Of a stretch of DNA of 43,914 nt, positions 7,399 to 16,045 are shown piece after piece (the stretch's first letter is position 1; the number at the start of each line of letters is the position of its first letter). The DNA comes from Paracoccaceae bacterium (lineage in GTDB: Bacteria; Pseudomonadota; Alphaproteobacteria; Rhodobacterales; Rhodobacteraceae). Made by a program: the position numbers and the translations under genes. Where the stretch lies: contig PWZT01000088.1 in the NCBI GenBank assembly GCA_003567315.1, positions 89,610-133,523 of the forward strand. Direction: 5' to 3'. Below the pieces are notes generated by a model, which worked only from the letters and a program-made list of their open reading frames with translations, was not told the origin of the DNA and searched no databases.

Positions 7399-9663
7399 AT
7401 GAGCCGGTTTGCCGCCCCGATTGCCGAACAGATCTGGGATATGAAATATCGCCTCAAGGAGGCGGATGGCAGTCCGGTCGATCAGGGCGTGGAAGACACA
7501 TGGCGGCGCATCGCGCGTGCGCTGGCCGAGGTCGAGGCGGAACCGGCGCGCTGGGAAGAGCCTTTCTACAAGGCGCTGGAGGATTTCAGGTTCCTGCCTG
7601 CGGGCCGGATCATCGCCGGGGCCGGGACCGGGCGCAGCGTGACGTTGTTCAACTGCTTCGTCATGGGCGCGATCCCCGACAGCATGGAAGGCATCTTCGA
7701 GATGCTCAAGGAAGCCGCGCTGACCATGCAGCAAGGCGGCGGGATCGGCTATGATTTCTCGACCATCCGGCCGAAGGGAGCACCCGTGGCGGGGGTGGCG
7801 GCAGACGCCTCGGGGCCACTCTCATTCATGGATGTCTGGGACGCGATGTGCCGCACGATCATGTCGGCGGGGTCGCGTCGCGGCGCGATGATGGCGACGA
7901 TGCGCTGCGACCATCCAGATATCGAGGCCTTCATCGCCGCCAAGCAGGATGCCGCGCGGCTGCGGATGTTCAACCTCTCGGTGCTTGTCACAGACGCGTT
8001 CATGGAGGCCGTGAAGGCGGATGCACCCTGGGATCTGGTGTTCGGTGACCGGGTCTATCAGACCATTCAGGCGCGTGATCTTTGGAACCGGATCATGCGC
8101 GCGACCTATGATTATGCCGAGCCCGGTGTGATCTTCATTGACCGGATCAATGGCGCGAACAACCTGAGTTACTGCGAGACGATTTCGGCCACCAACCCTT
8201 GCGGCGAGCAGCCCTTGCCGCCTTACGGGGCTTGCCTTCTGGGCTCGATCAACCTTGCCAAGCTGGTGCGCGATCCGTTTAAGCCAGAGGCGCGGCTCGA
8301 TATGGACGCGCTCGACGATCTGGTGCGCGTCGCAGTGCGGATGATGGATAATGTCGTCGATGCGAGCCGCTTTCCACTGCAGGCGCAGGCGCAGGAAGCG
8401 CAGGCCAAGCGCCGCATCGGTCTTGGGGTGACTGGGCTGGCGGATGCGTTGATGATGGTGGGGCTGCGCTACGGCTCCGATGACGCCGTGATCGAGCTTG
8501 AGGGCTGGATGCGTGCGCTGGCGCGGGCGGCCTATCTGGCGAGCGCCGATCTGGCGCGCGAGAAGGGCGCCTTTCCGCTTTTCGACACCGAAGCCTTTCT
8601 CGCATCTGGGCATATGCAGCAGATGGACCCGGATGTTCGCGACGCGGTACGCGCGCATGGGCTTCGCAATGCGCTGCTGACCTCGATCGCGCCCACGGGC
8701 ACGATCAGCCTGTATGCGGGCAATGTCAGCTCCGGGATCGAGCCGGTTTTCGCCTTTGAATACAGCCGTAAGGTGCTCCAGAAGGATGGTAGCCGCACTG
8801 AGGAGACAGTCGAGGATTATGCGGTTCGGCTCTGGCGCGAGAAGAATGGTGACGCGCCGCTGCCCGAGCATTTCGTCAATGCCCAGACCCTGACCCCGAT
8901 GGATCATGTGCGCATGCAGGCGGCGGCGCAGAAATGGGTGGACAGTTCCATCTCCAAGACGATCAATTGCCCGGTGGATATCAGTTTCGACGCCTTCAAG
9001 GATGTGTATCTTTCCGCCTGGAACATGGGGTGCAAGGGCTGCACGACCTATCGTCCGAACGAGGTCACGGGCTCGGTTCTGTCGATATCGGACAAGAGCG
9101 AGGCTGTGCCGCAGGCGGATGCCGGGGCGGATGTGGTCTACCTTTCGACGCCGTTCGACCGGCCCGAGGCGCTGGAGGGCCATACCTACAAGCTCAAATG
9201 GCCCGGTTCGGAACATGCAATCTATGTCACGATCAATGACACTGTGATCAATGGCCACCGGCGTCCGTTCGAAATCTTCATCAACTCCAAGAACATGGAG
9301 CATTTCGCCTGGACGGTGGCGCTCACGCGCATGATCTCGGCGGTATTCAGGCGCGGGGGGGATGTGTCCTTCGTGGTCGAGGAACTCAAGGCCGTGTTCG
9401 ATCCGCGCGGCGGAGCCTGGGTGCAGGGGCGGTATATTCCCTCGATACTGGCGGCCATCGGGGGCGTGATCGAACAGCATCTGATCCGCATCGGGTTTAT
9501 CGATGGCGAGGGGCTGGGGTTGAAAGCGGATCCACAGGCCCAACGAAAGGCTGTCGGGGGCGGGACACCGGGCCGAGCCTGTCCGTCATGCGGTGCGTTC
9601 GAAATGGTCATGATCGAAGGCTGCATGACATGCCGCGCTTGCGGGCATTCGAAATGCGGTTAG
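7399..9663 (+). CDS. nrdJ: adenosylcobalamin-dependent (class II) ribonucleotide reductase
   Basis: This 754-aa enzyme reduces ribonucleotides to deoxyribonucleotides using adenosylcobalamin, with or without oxygen. The reductase barrel has the redox cysteine pair C86 (LFNCFVMG) and C279 (YGACLLGSINL), and the active-site N266-C268-E270 in TNPCGEQPL. A TSCPD-type domain follows (from about residue 600, GHTYKLKWPGSEHAIYVTIND), and a C-terminal zinc ribbon (CPSC, CMTC, ACGHSKCG) probably relays electrons. ATG 7399 is preferred over 7390 because AGGA ends nine bases before it and MSRFAAPIAEQIWDMKY is the conserved beginning. No nrdAB or nrdR is visible, so this may be the main aerobic enzyme. 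Confidence 0.95.
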   Translation: MSRFAAPIAEQIWDMKYRLKEADGSPVDQGVEDTWRRIARALAEVEAEPARWEEPFYKALEDFRFLPAGRIIAGAGTGRSVTLFNCFVMGAIPDSMEGIFEMLKEAALTMQQGGGIGYDFSTIRPKGAPVAGVAADASGPLSFMDVWDAMCRTIMSAGSRRGAMMATMRCDHPDIEAFIAAKQDAARLRMFNLSVLVTDAFMEAVKADAPWDLVFGDRVYQTIQARDLWNRIMRATYDYAEPGVIFIDRINGANNLSYCETISATNPCGEQPLPPYGACLLGSINLAKLVRDPFKPEARLDMDALDDLVRVAVRMMDNVVDASRFPLQAQAQEAQAKRRIGLGVTGLADALMMVGLRYGSDDAVIELEGWMRALARAAYLASADLAREKGAFPLFDTEAFLASGHMQQMDPDVRDAVRAHGLRNALLTSIAPTGTISLYAGNVSSGIEPVFAFEYSRKVLQKDGSRTEETVEDYAVRLWREKNGDAPLPEHFVNAQTLTPMDHVRMQAAAQKWVDSSISKTINCPVDISFDAFKDVYLSAWNMGCKGCTTYRPNEVTGSVLSISDKSEAVPQADAGADVVYLSTPFDRPEALEGHTYKLKWPGSEHAIYVTINDTVINGHRRPFEIFINSKNMEHFAWTVALTRMISAVFRRGGDVSFVVEELKAVFDPRGGAWVQGRYIPSILAAIGGVIEQHLIRIGFIDGEGLGLKADPQAQRKAVGGGTPGRACPSCGAFEMVMIEGCMTCRACGHSKCG

Positions 9664-10055
9664 GGCCGTTCGGAGACTTCTTCACGATCTTGTATTCCCC
9701 CCTGAACTGACAGGTAGGTCAAGGCGCGGCCGAAAAGGCCCAAAAGTGTCCGCAGGGAGGTGAAGTTGCTGTTCATGCGCGGCACCGCACTCGACGAATT
9801 CTTAATCCTGCGGGTTTGAGAAACTTGCGCCAGCTTCGCAACTGGACCAACCGAAAGCTAAAGCCTCAGGCTAACGCCCTCAAAGAATAATTTGAAAACC
9901 TCGATTTTTTTGGGGGAGGCGATGCAGACAAGCTCGGCGCATGATTGCGCTGTCAGTGTGTTGCGGTGAAGATGGTGCTACGGTCGCGGTTTTATTCGCC
10001 ACCTTGCTGTTGCGTTTGAAACCGTAACTGCATGCGTTTCCAAGAAAGAAGGCTG
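9664..10055. other. 392-bp stretch without a recognisable gene
   Basis: The region between the ends of nrdJ and the hybrid kinase gene is more AT-rich than its neighbours and holds only very short open frames. A small GGCC-GAAAA-GGCC hairpin lies near 9729-9741, and a T-run at 9904-9910 has no strong stem before it. One short frame (about 9763-9870) gives an Arg/Asn/Leu-rich peptide resembling nothing I know. It may be the eroded remains of an inserted element. Confidence 0.4.
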
Positions 10056-12329
10056 TCAGGCTTGGGAGCAGTGTGCTGGATGCAGCCTCGGCTCCGGGTT
10101 GGTATGCTCAAAGGTGCTGGTTGCCTTGAGCAGCGTTCTGGCAAGGTCGGCTTGGCGAAACGGCTTGCCCATGACCGCACGAAAGCCGTGCGCTTCGTAG
10201 ACCTCGATCTGGTCAGCCATGATATTGGCGGTTGCAGCGATGGCTACGGGTGGCGCGACCCCGGCGCGCTGCGCATGAGCGCAGATCTCGCTGAAAGTCT
10301 CCAGCCCGTCCTTAATCGGCATGGATATATCCAGCACCAGAATATCGAAGGCCCCTGGCCGCCAAAGGTCGCATGCTTGCTGACCGTCTTCGGCAAATGT
10401 CACCTTGATCGACAGCTTATTGAGCATCGCGCCCAGAATGCGCCTGTTGGTCGGATTGTCCTCAGCCGCCAAAACCCGCATGCCGCGTAAGCGCGCGGTC
10501 TGTGCCGGGACAGATGCAGATGTCAGGGTCGTTGCTGTGTCAGCTTCGATAGTAGGTGCCAATGGCAAAGGCAGGAGCACTGCGACCCTGGTGCCTCTGC
10601 CGAGCTCACTTTTGATCCTGATTTCCCCGTCCATCAAGTCGACCAACTTGCTCACGATGGCCAGACCCAAGCCCGAGCCACCGAAGCGCCGGGTCACCGA
10701 ATTGTCCGCCTGCTCGAATTCGCTGAAGACCCGCGCGATCTGGTCCTCACTCATTCCGATCCCGGTATCGGTCACAGTCAGGGACAGCAAACCGGCTTCG
10801 CTTTCGCCGATCTCCAGATGCACGGCACCGGCGCTGGTGAACTTGATGGCATTGCCGACCAGATTGTGCAGGATCTGGCCAATCCGCGTGGTATCACCAG
10901 TGCGGCGGACAAGAGCTCCAGGGGCGGTGTGGAAATCGAGCGCAATTCCCTTGTTTCGCGCACTGACAACATGCAACGCCTCGACCCTCTTGACCAGCTC
11001 CGCCGGAACGAAGGGGTCCGGGGCGAGAACCATCTTCCCTGCCTCGATGCGCGCGAGATCCAGAATGTCGTTGATGATCGTCAGGAGAGCATCGCCCGAT
11101 TCGCGAATGGTGTTCAGGATCTCTTGCTGCTCACTTGTCAGTGCGGTCGAGGACAACAACTCGGCCATCCCCAGAACGCCGTTCATAGGCGTGCGGATCT
11201 CGTGGCTCATATTGGCCAGGAAGGCCGATTTCGCGCGGCTGGCGGCTTCGGCCCGCTCACGCGCCTCGTGTAGTTCGGTGACGTCCATCCTCAGCCCTAC
11301 GCGCCCCCCGTCGCGCGTGGGTTTTTCATAATAGCGCAAGACCCTGCCATCGGAATTTCGCTGCTCGAATATGCTGTCCGCTCTGCGGAACTGCGCCATG
11401 CGCTTTTCGATCCAATCCGCCTCGCGACCGATCGCATCGGCAATCTCTCCTCGCTCGACTGCGGCTCTTACGATTTTGGAGAAGGGGGTGCCCGGTACAA
11501 GCAATTCCCTGATCCGCGGAAAAAAGCTGCGGTAGCGGCTGTTTGCCATCACCAGCCGTTCGGCGGGATCATAGATCACGAAGCCGTCCGGAAGCGCCTC
11601 CAGCGCAGCCCCTAGTTGAGCTTGGGCTCTCGCGGCTTGGGCAGCCGACGTTTCGGCATGCCCCTTGGCCTTGACCAATTCTGCCTGGATCCGTGACTGA
11701 TTGCGCTTCTGCACAACCAATACAAACAGCATCAGCGCCATAAGCCCCATTACCACATTTCCTACATTCGAGGTGCGCACGCGCAGCTGTTCCAACTCGG
11801 CGCGGTCGAGGTCGGCTTCCGCATTGAAGAATTGCATCACTTCGAGCGCGAATGCGCGGGTATCGCCGGCGACATCCTCCAGCGCCTCGATCATTGTATC
11901 GAGCGAGGCCATGAGAGTTTCGTCATCGCCATCGACAACTGGCAGGAAGCGGTCGAGAAATTCGATCGTGCTTCGCTGATAGCCGGTCGCACGCTCGAAT
12001 CGTTGCATATGTGCCCCGATCAGCCCGCGAGAAATGATCTGCTCACGGCTGTAGAGCACGTCAAATCGTGTCCGCAGCGCGGCGAGTGACTCGGTGCTGG
12101 GGGTTTTTCGGGCGATTAATGCCGCCGCGATCAGGCGATGAACATCCACCTCAAGTTGCGAGGATGTCCAGTAGGAATTGTCAGCTCCGGCTGTACGCAA
12201 TTCGCTGAACTTGCGGTCGACCTCGCGCGCCAAGGGCACCAGCATCAGCAGGAGCGCCAGCACCGAGATCACCAGGAGCGGCCAGACCAGCCCCGCCAGA
12301 CGTCCCCAGATTGGCTGCCGACCGCGCAC
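10056..12329 (-). CDS. membrane hybrid sensor histidine kinase (periplasmic sensor, PAS, HisKA, HATPase, REC)
   Basis: This 757-aa protein has a transmembrane helix at 13-32, a periplasmic domain of about 150 residues predicted to be helical, and a second helix at about 190-206. Then come a short coiled coil, a PAS domain (about 240-350, EALPDGFVIYDPAERLVMAN), a phospho-accepting H376 in NMSHEIRTPMNG, an ATPase domain (LVGNAIKFTS, DTGIGMS, GGSGLGLAIV) and a C-terminal receiver with D667 (LVLDISMP). The start is GTG, sharing its last base region with the upstream stop (TAGTG), so it is coupled to the small periplasmic protein upstream. It has no output domain and no response regulator nearby. 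The likely ligand is that periplasmic protein, by inference. Confidence 0.9.
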   Translation of the reverse strand: MRGRQPIWGRLAGLVWPLLVISVLALLLMLVPLAREVDRKFSELRTAGADNSYWTSSQLEVDVHRLIAAALIARKTPSTESLAALRTRFDVLYSREQIISRGLIGAHMQRFERATGYQRSTIEFLDRFLPVVDGDDETLMASLDTMIEALEDVAGDTRAFALEVMQFFNAEADLDRAELEQLRVRTSNVGNVVMGLMALMLFVLVVQKRNQSRIQAELVKAKGHAETSAAQAARAQAQLGAALEALPDGFVIYDPAERLVMANSRYRSFFPRIRELLVPGTPFSKIVRAAVERGEIADAIGREADWIEKRMAQFRRADSIFEQRNSDGRVLRYYEKPTRDGGRVGLRMDVTELHEARERAEAASRAKSAFLANMSHEIRTPMNGVLGMAELLSSTALTSEQQEILNTIRESGDALLTIINDILDLARIEAGKMVLAPDPFVPAELVKRVEALHVVSARNKGIALDFHTAPGALVRRTGDTTRIGQILHNLVGNAIKFTSAGAVHLEIGESEAGLLSLTVTDTGIGMSEDQIARVFSEFEQADNSVTRRFGGSGLGLAIVSKLVDLMDGEIRIKSELGRGTRVAVLLPLPLAPTIEADTATTLTSASVPAQTARLRGMRVLAAEDNPTNRRILGAMLNKLSIKVTFAEDGQQACDLWRPGAFDILVLDISMPIKDGLETFSEICAHAQRAGVAPPVAIAATANIMADQIEVYEAHGFRAVMGKPFRQADLARTLLKATSTFEHTNPEPRLHPAHCSQA

Positions 12330-12868
12330 TACTGGACCTTGAGTCTCTGCACCTGCCAGACACTCATCGCATATACGGATTCGGTCCGGAATCTTGGGTC
12401 ATCGTCATAGGGGAAGATCAGCCAGATCGGCCCCTGGTTACGCACGGACATCGGGTCGCCATTGCGCAGGAAAGACAGCAGGGGTGCCTGCTCCGACACC
12501 AGTCCGAAATCGATAACAGCCGAATAACCGTCTATCGCGTGGACACCGACCGACCCGACTTCGGCACCGACCCCGATATGCTGCAGCAGGTCGATCAGCA
12601 AGACCCCGGTGTATTTATCGACATGTTCCGTCCAAACGGTCGAGGTTTCGAATCCCGTCATCGGCAGCGCGCGCAAGTCTTCGAGGGTGAAACCGATGAT
12701 CTCTCCTTCGACCAATTCAACCTCGAGAAGCGGGTCGCTGACATTGGCGTCGGCGTGTGCGACGAAAGATGGGCCAAGCAAAACAACCATCACCATGATC
12801 AGGGCGAACAGATCAGCCTGAATACCTCTGCCCTGCTCCGGTTGCTGGTATCGTGAAGGTGAATGCAT
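12329..12868 (-). CDS. periplasmic protein with sulfite-oxidase-like fold, no molybdopterin cysteine
   Basis: This 179-aa protein has an N-terminal signal sequence (hydrophobic core LFALIMVMVVLLGPSFVAHA). The mature part looks like a small version of the oxidoreductase molybdopterin-binding fold: FTLEDLRALP, YTGVLLIDLLQHIGV, DGYSAVIDF and MSVRNQGPIWLIFPYD. It contains no cysteine at all, so the cysteine that holds molybdenum in sulfite oxidase is absent and it is unlikely to be a molybdoenzyme. GGAG lies 6 bases before the ATG. Its stop overlaps the start of the hybrid kinase, and a paralogue is divergent to it. A role as periplasmic sensor subunit for the kinase is my inference. Confidence 0.85.
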   Translation of the reverse strand: MHSPSRYQQPEQGRGIQADLFALIMVMVVLLGPSFVAHADANVSDPLLEVELVEGEIIGFTLEDLRALPMTGFETSTVWTEHVDKYTGVLLIDLLQHIGVGAEVGSVGVHAIDGYSAVIDFGLVSEQAPLLSFLRNGDPMSVRNQGPIWLIFPYDDDPRFRTESVYAMSVWQVQRLKVQ

Positions 12869-12987
12869 TGATGGCTCCGTCGAAATGGCTTGCGAGACTT
12901 CGATACAAACCGGTTTCCATTAACATCTCGTCAACAACATCACCGTAAAGTCCATCTCCAGCATGTTTCTTTCGGAGAGCTTTCAGG

Positions 12988-13521
12988 ATGCAACGAACGC
13001 TTGACCTAATTCGGACCAACTTCGGAATGCTTGGGGGGAGTGCTTTGGCGGCGCATCTCATTGGCATGAGTGCGGTCGTCGCTCTGATGACAGGATTGTC
13101 ACCCGCTGTCGCAAAGGCGGAAGAGGTTCTGAAAGTACGATACTCGCAAGACAGCGTGGAAAGCTACACGATGGAAGAGCTGCGTGCGCTTCCCGGGGTC
13201 TTGGTCGAGACCGCGACACCCTGGACCGATGGGCCACAGCGTTTCGTGGGCATCGCATTGCACGCCTTGCTGGGAGAGGTGTCGCCCGCAGCGGTGCTCA
13301 GTCTGCGGGCAGTGAATGACTATGCCGTGGATATCCCTGTCTCCGATGTTACGCCGGACTATCCTGTCGTGGCCTATGAGCGCAACGGCAAGAACATGTC
13401 GGTTCGTGACAAGGGCCCGTTATGGCTTGTCTACCCGTTTGATACGCATGACGATTTTCAGACCGAGACAGTCTATTCGCGCAGTATCTGGCAATTGGTC
13501 GAAATCACGGTTGGCGAGTAA
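12988..13521 (+). CDS. second periplasmic sulfite-oxidase-fold protein, paralogue of the divergent gene
   Basis: This 177-aa protein has a signal sequence ending near residue 42 (ALMTGLSPAVAKA) and then the same order of motifs as its divergent neighbour: YTMEELRALPG, RFVGIALHALLGEV, NDYAVDIPVSD and MSVRDKGPLWLVYPFDTHDDFQTETVYSRSIWQL. It too has no cysteine, so no molybdenum ligand. GGAG lies 10 bases before the ATG. The 119-bp gap between the two genes probably holds both promoters. The shared C-terminal pattern (F-TE-VY--S-WQ) shows that the two are homologous although clearly diverged. Confidence 0.85.
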   Translation: MQRTLDLIRTNFGMLGGSALAAHLIGMSAVVALMTGLSPAVAKAEEVLKVRYSQDSVESYTMEELRALPGVLVETATPWTDGPQRFVGIALHALLGEVSPAAVLSLRAVNDYAVDIPVSDVTPDYPVVAYERNGKNMSVRDKGPLWLVYPFDTHDDFQTETVYSRSIWQLVEITVGE

Positions 13522-13598
13522 ATGCGTGCGCTGCGTACGCGAGTTATTGACACATGAATGGCGAAAAGAGCCTCAACTGGACGGATGAAATCGCATGA

Positions 13599-14306
13599 TT
13601 ACACTGCGCTGCCTTCGCGAATTGTCCAGCGCGCGGCGGTAACGGCAGGCTCAAGGCTCAAGCGCCCGACGATCTGCTCAAGCGCGGAATCCGAGGTGCT
13701 GTCGGCATTGACCTCGGCGGTGACTTCGACGCGATCTGTATCCTCGATATTCTCCGATTCCAGCCCGGTCAGGTGCAGCCCGTTCTCCGTGAACCCCTGT
13801 AACATCAGCGCCCGCACATGGGCCTCCTGCGCGCCTTTGCAAACAATCTCGACCGCGTAATTTCGAATGAGTTCGGTGGACTGGATCGGCTGCCGGTCCA
13901 GAACGCGCGCAAGCGGGCGCAGCCCCAGATTGACGAAAACCACAGCACCCGTGACTGACGCGGCCAGCATGAATTCGCCAGCGCCCGCCAGCATGCCGAT
14001 TGCCGCCGCACACCAGAGCGTGGCCGCCGTGTTCAGTCCGCGCACATTGAAGCCTTCGCGAAAGATGATGCCTGCGCCCAGAAAGCCGATCCCCGAGACG
14101 ATCTGCGCCGCGACTCGGGTTGGGCTGATCTCCTCGGGAAAGGCGGCCGAGAACAGCACGAAACTGGCCGCACCCAGCGAGACGAGCGTATTCGTGCGCA
14201 GCCCCGCAAGGCGCTGGCGCCATTGGCGCTCCATGCCAATGACAGCGCCGAAAAACAGCGCGGCTGTCAGGTTCACAACTGGATGGAAAATAAACAGGTC
14301 AGGCAT
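13599..14306 (-). CDS. MgtC/SapB family membrane protein
   Basis: This 235-aa protein has an N-terminal membrane part of about four helices with the MgtC signature (AALFFGAVIGMERQWRQRLAGLR, then GIGFLGAGIIFREG and LNTAATLWCAAAIGMLAGAG). A soluble ACT-like C-terminal domain follows from about residue 150. MgtC proteins help cells live at low Mg2+ and can modulate the F-type ATPase; they are not proven transporters. It lies 48 bp behind a CDF gene on the same strand and close to two mgtE genes, which supports a role in divalent-cation balance. Confidence 0.9.
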   Translation of the reverse strand: MPDLFIFHPVVNLTAALFFGAVIGMERQWRQRLAGLRTNTLVSLGAASFVLFSAAFPEEISPTRVAAQIVSGIGFLGAGIIFREGFNVRGLNTAATLWCAAAIGMLAGAGEFMLAASVTGAVVFVNLGLRPLARVLDRQPIQSTELIRNYAVEIVCKGAQEAHVRALMLQGFTENGLHLTGLESENIEDTDRVEVTAEVNADSTSDSALEQIVGRLSLEPAVTAARWTIREGSAV

Positions 14307-14354
14307 CGGGGTTCCGTTTTCTTGTGTACGCGCATAATTGCCAAAGCGATCCGA

Positions 14355-15500
14355 TCACGACGCCGGGGCACAGAGCAGGCGGATCTCCGACAGGTCACTA
14401 TTTGCTTGTTGCAGTCGGAAGGCCACGCGTGACTGAGCCCCTTCGTTGGGCGCGCTTCGCAACTCGACCACCGCGATGACACCTTCGTCGCGGTAATCAA
14501 GGCTCAGATGGCGGATGGCGGAGGCTGGCACGATCCCGTCGAGGCAGTCGCGGACCACGCGCGCGAGTTCGGGGCGCAGCGCCGTGTCATGCGCGGCAGG
14601 CCCGTCGGCATGACCGTCAGGTTCGGGGTGGATGATGATCTCGGTCACATCGCGCACAGCCTCGAGCACCTGCGATCGCGCTGCCTCGGTAAGCCGGTGC
14701 GCTTCGGACAGGGTCATCGCAGGGTCGAGCGTAATATGGACATCGGCCTGAATGCTGCCGCCCAGTTGCCGGAGGCGCAGATCATGGGCATCGCGCACGC
14801 CGGGAGTGGCCAGCAGCGCCGATGTGACCTGCGCGGCGGTCTCCTCGGGCGGTGCCGTGTCGACCAGTTCGCTTATCGCGGGCCGCCCATAGACCCAGGC
14901 CACGCGCCCCAGCATCAGGGCGATGATCGCGGCCCCCAGCGCATCGGCCCAGGGCGCACCCAGTATCGCCGCGCCGATCCCCGCCAGTGCCACCACCGAG
15001 GTGACGGCATCCGAGCGATGGTGCCAGGCATTGGCCGCCATCATGGCCGATCCGGTGCGTTTGGCAACCGCCTTGGTGTAGTGATATAGCCCCTCCTTCA
15101 GCGCGATCGAGAGAGCCGCCACCCATAGAGCAAGCGCGCCGGGGGCGGTCTCGGGCGGGTCAAGCAGCCGCGCGCCAGCATCGAGCAAGATGCCCGCCGC
15201 CGCGAGCGCCAGCATGGCCGCGATGGCAAGTGTGGCGAGTGTCTCGAACCGCCCATGGCCGAACGGGTGCTCGCTGTCGGGTGGGCGATGCGAGTGGCCG
15301 AGCGCCCAGAGCACGGCTGCGTCGGACAAAAGGTCCGAGAGCGAATGCACCCCATCCGCGACCAGCGCCTGGCTTTGCGCTATGAGTCCCGCAATGATCT
15401 TCGCTGCCGACAAGGGTCCGTTCAAGACCACTCCGGCCCAGGCGGCCCTGCGCTTTTCGCGCAGGGCCGCAGGGTCGGTCGTTTCAGGCGATGCTGTCAT
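14355..15500 (-). CDS. cation diffusion facilitator (CDF) family efflux transporter
   Basis: This 381-aa protein has about six helices with CDF metal-site motifs DGVHSLSDLLSD (helix 2) and AWHHRSDAVTS (helix 5), plus HPFGHGRFETLA between helices 2 and 3. A cytoplasmic dimer domain follows (QADVHITLDPAMTLSEAH). It is longer than the usual 300 residues because of a further C-terminal part of about 80 residues of unknown role. The FieF-like motifs fit export of Fe, Zn or Mn by proton exchange; the metal cannot be set from sequence. It begins 13 bp after the 119-aa gene and is followed by the MgtC-like gene, probably one transcript. Confidence 0.9.
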   Translation of the reverse strand: MTASPETTDPAALREKRRAAWAGVVLNGPLSAAKIIAGLIAQSQALVADGVHSLSDLLSDAAVLWALGHSHRPPDSEHPFGHGRFETLATLAIAAMLALAAAGILLDAGARLLDPPETAPGALALWVAALSIALKEGLYHYTKAVAKRTGSAMMAANAWHHRSDAVTSVVALAGIGAAILGAPWADALGAAIIALMLGRVAWVYGRPAISELVDTAPPEETAAQVTSALLATPGVRDAHDLRLRQLGGSIQADVHITLDPAMTLSEAHRLTEAARSQVLEAVRDVTEIIIHPEPDGHADGPAAHDTALRPELARVVRDCLDGIVPASAIRHLSLDYRDEGVIAVVELRSAPNEGAQSRVAFRLQQANSDLSEIRLLCAPAS

Positions 15501-15513
15501 GGCGCGATGTTCT

Positions 15514-15873
15514 TCAAATCCGGCCTACAGGCGTCATCTGCCCGACCATGCCAAGTTGTGCAACGGAAACCTGCTGCGCGCGCAGGATCGGGATCACACC
15601 GCCCCAGTCCTGACAGTCGCGCCCAAGCCGCGCGCGGGTCGCCCGGTCAAGCCGTGTGACAATCGCGATCTGCGCGCCCGCGGGCAAGAGCGCGAGACAG
15701 CGCGCGGCCTCCTCGGAGCGCAGGCGCGCGAGTGCGCAGGCGATGGAATCCGGCGCGTGCTGCAGCAGCGCGGGCCGCCCCGGTTTCATGCTGTCGCCAT
15801 AGATGAAGGCGCGCAGATGGGCGGTGGTGAGGGTTTTGTCGGTCTTGGGTGTGTGCGGGCTCATATAGGTCAT
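15514..15873 (-). CDS. 119-aa protein resembling a free MgtE N-terminal (FliG-like) domain
   Basis: This is a soluble cytoplasmic protein without signal or membrane helix. A strong AGGAGG lies about 6 bases before the ATG. The middle (about 45-80: ALARLRSEEAARCLALLP and IVTRLDRATRARLG) resembles the superhelical repeats of the MgtE N-domain and FliG, where EEAA and LP recur at each turn. This similarity is by eye and weak. It is followed 13 bp later by the CDF gene and preceded by an mgtE that lacks this domain. It may regulate a cation transporter, but that is inference. Confidence 0.7.
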   Translation of the reverse strand: MTYMSPHTPKTDKTLTTAHLRAFIYGDSMKPGRPALLQHAPDSIACALARLRSEEAARCLALLPAGAQIAIVTRLDRATRARLGRDCQDWGGVIPILRAQQVSVAQLGMVGQMTPVGRI

Positions 15874-16002
15874 GACCGCCTCCTGTTAGCTATGCCCCGC
15901 GCATTGGCCCGCGCGGTGTCGGGGCAACGCATCATGCGATGAGGCAGGAAAGATGGGATAAGTGAGGGTCAGGCAAGAGTGTTTGTTCCACGTTGAGGGA
16001 AG

Positions 16003-16029
16003 CCGGGCAGCGCCGAAGGCGCTGCCCGG
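16003..16029 (-). terminator. hairpin terminator after the short mgtE
   Basis: A perfect 12-bp stem (CCGGGCAGCGCC with its complement) and a 3-base loop start 17 bases beyond the mgtE stop at 16046. There is no clear T-run after it on the minus strand, so it may act as an mRNA 3' end stabiliser rather than a strong intrinsic terminator. Confidence 0.6.
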
Positions 16030-16045
16030 TCAGAGTGTCAGCAGG

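Noticed and set aside
7822-9543. 573-codon minus-strand frame inside nrdJ
   Set aside because: Antisense to a conserved enzyme, with no recognisable motif or ribosome site.
9760-9819. Short frame starting GTG beside GGGAGG
   Set aside because: The purine run overlaps the start codon, so it is too close to serve as a ribosome site, and the peptide is only 19 residues.
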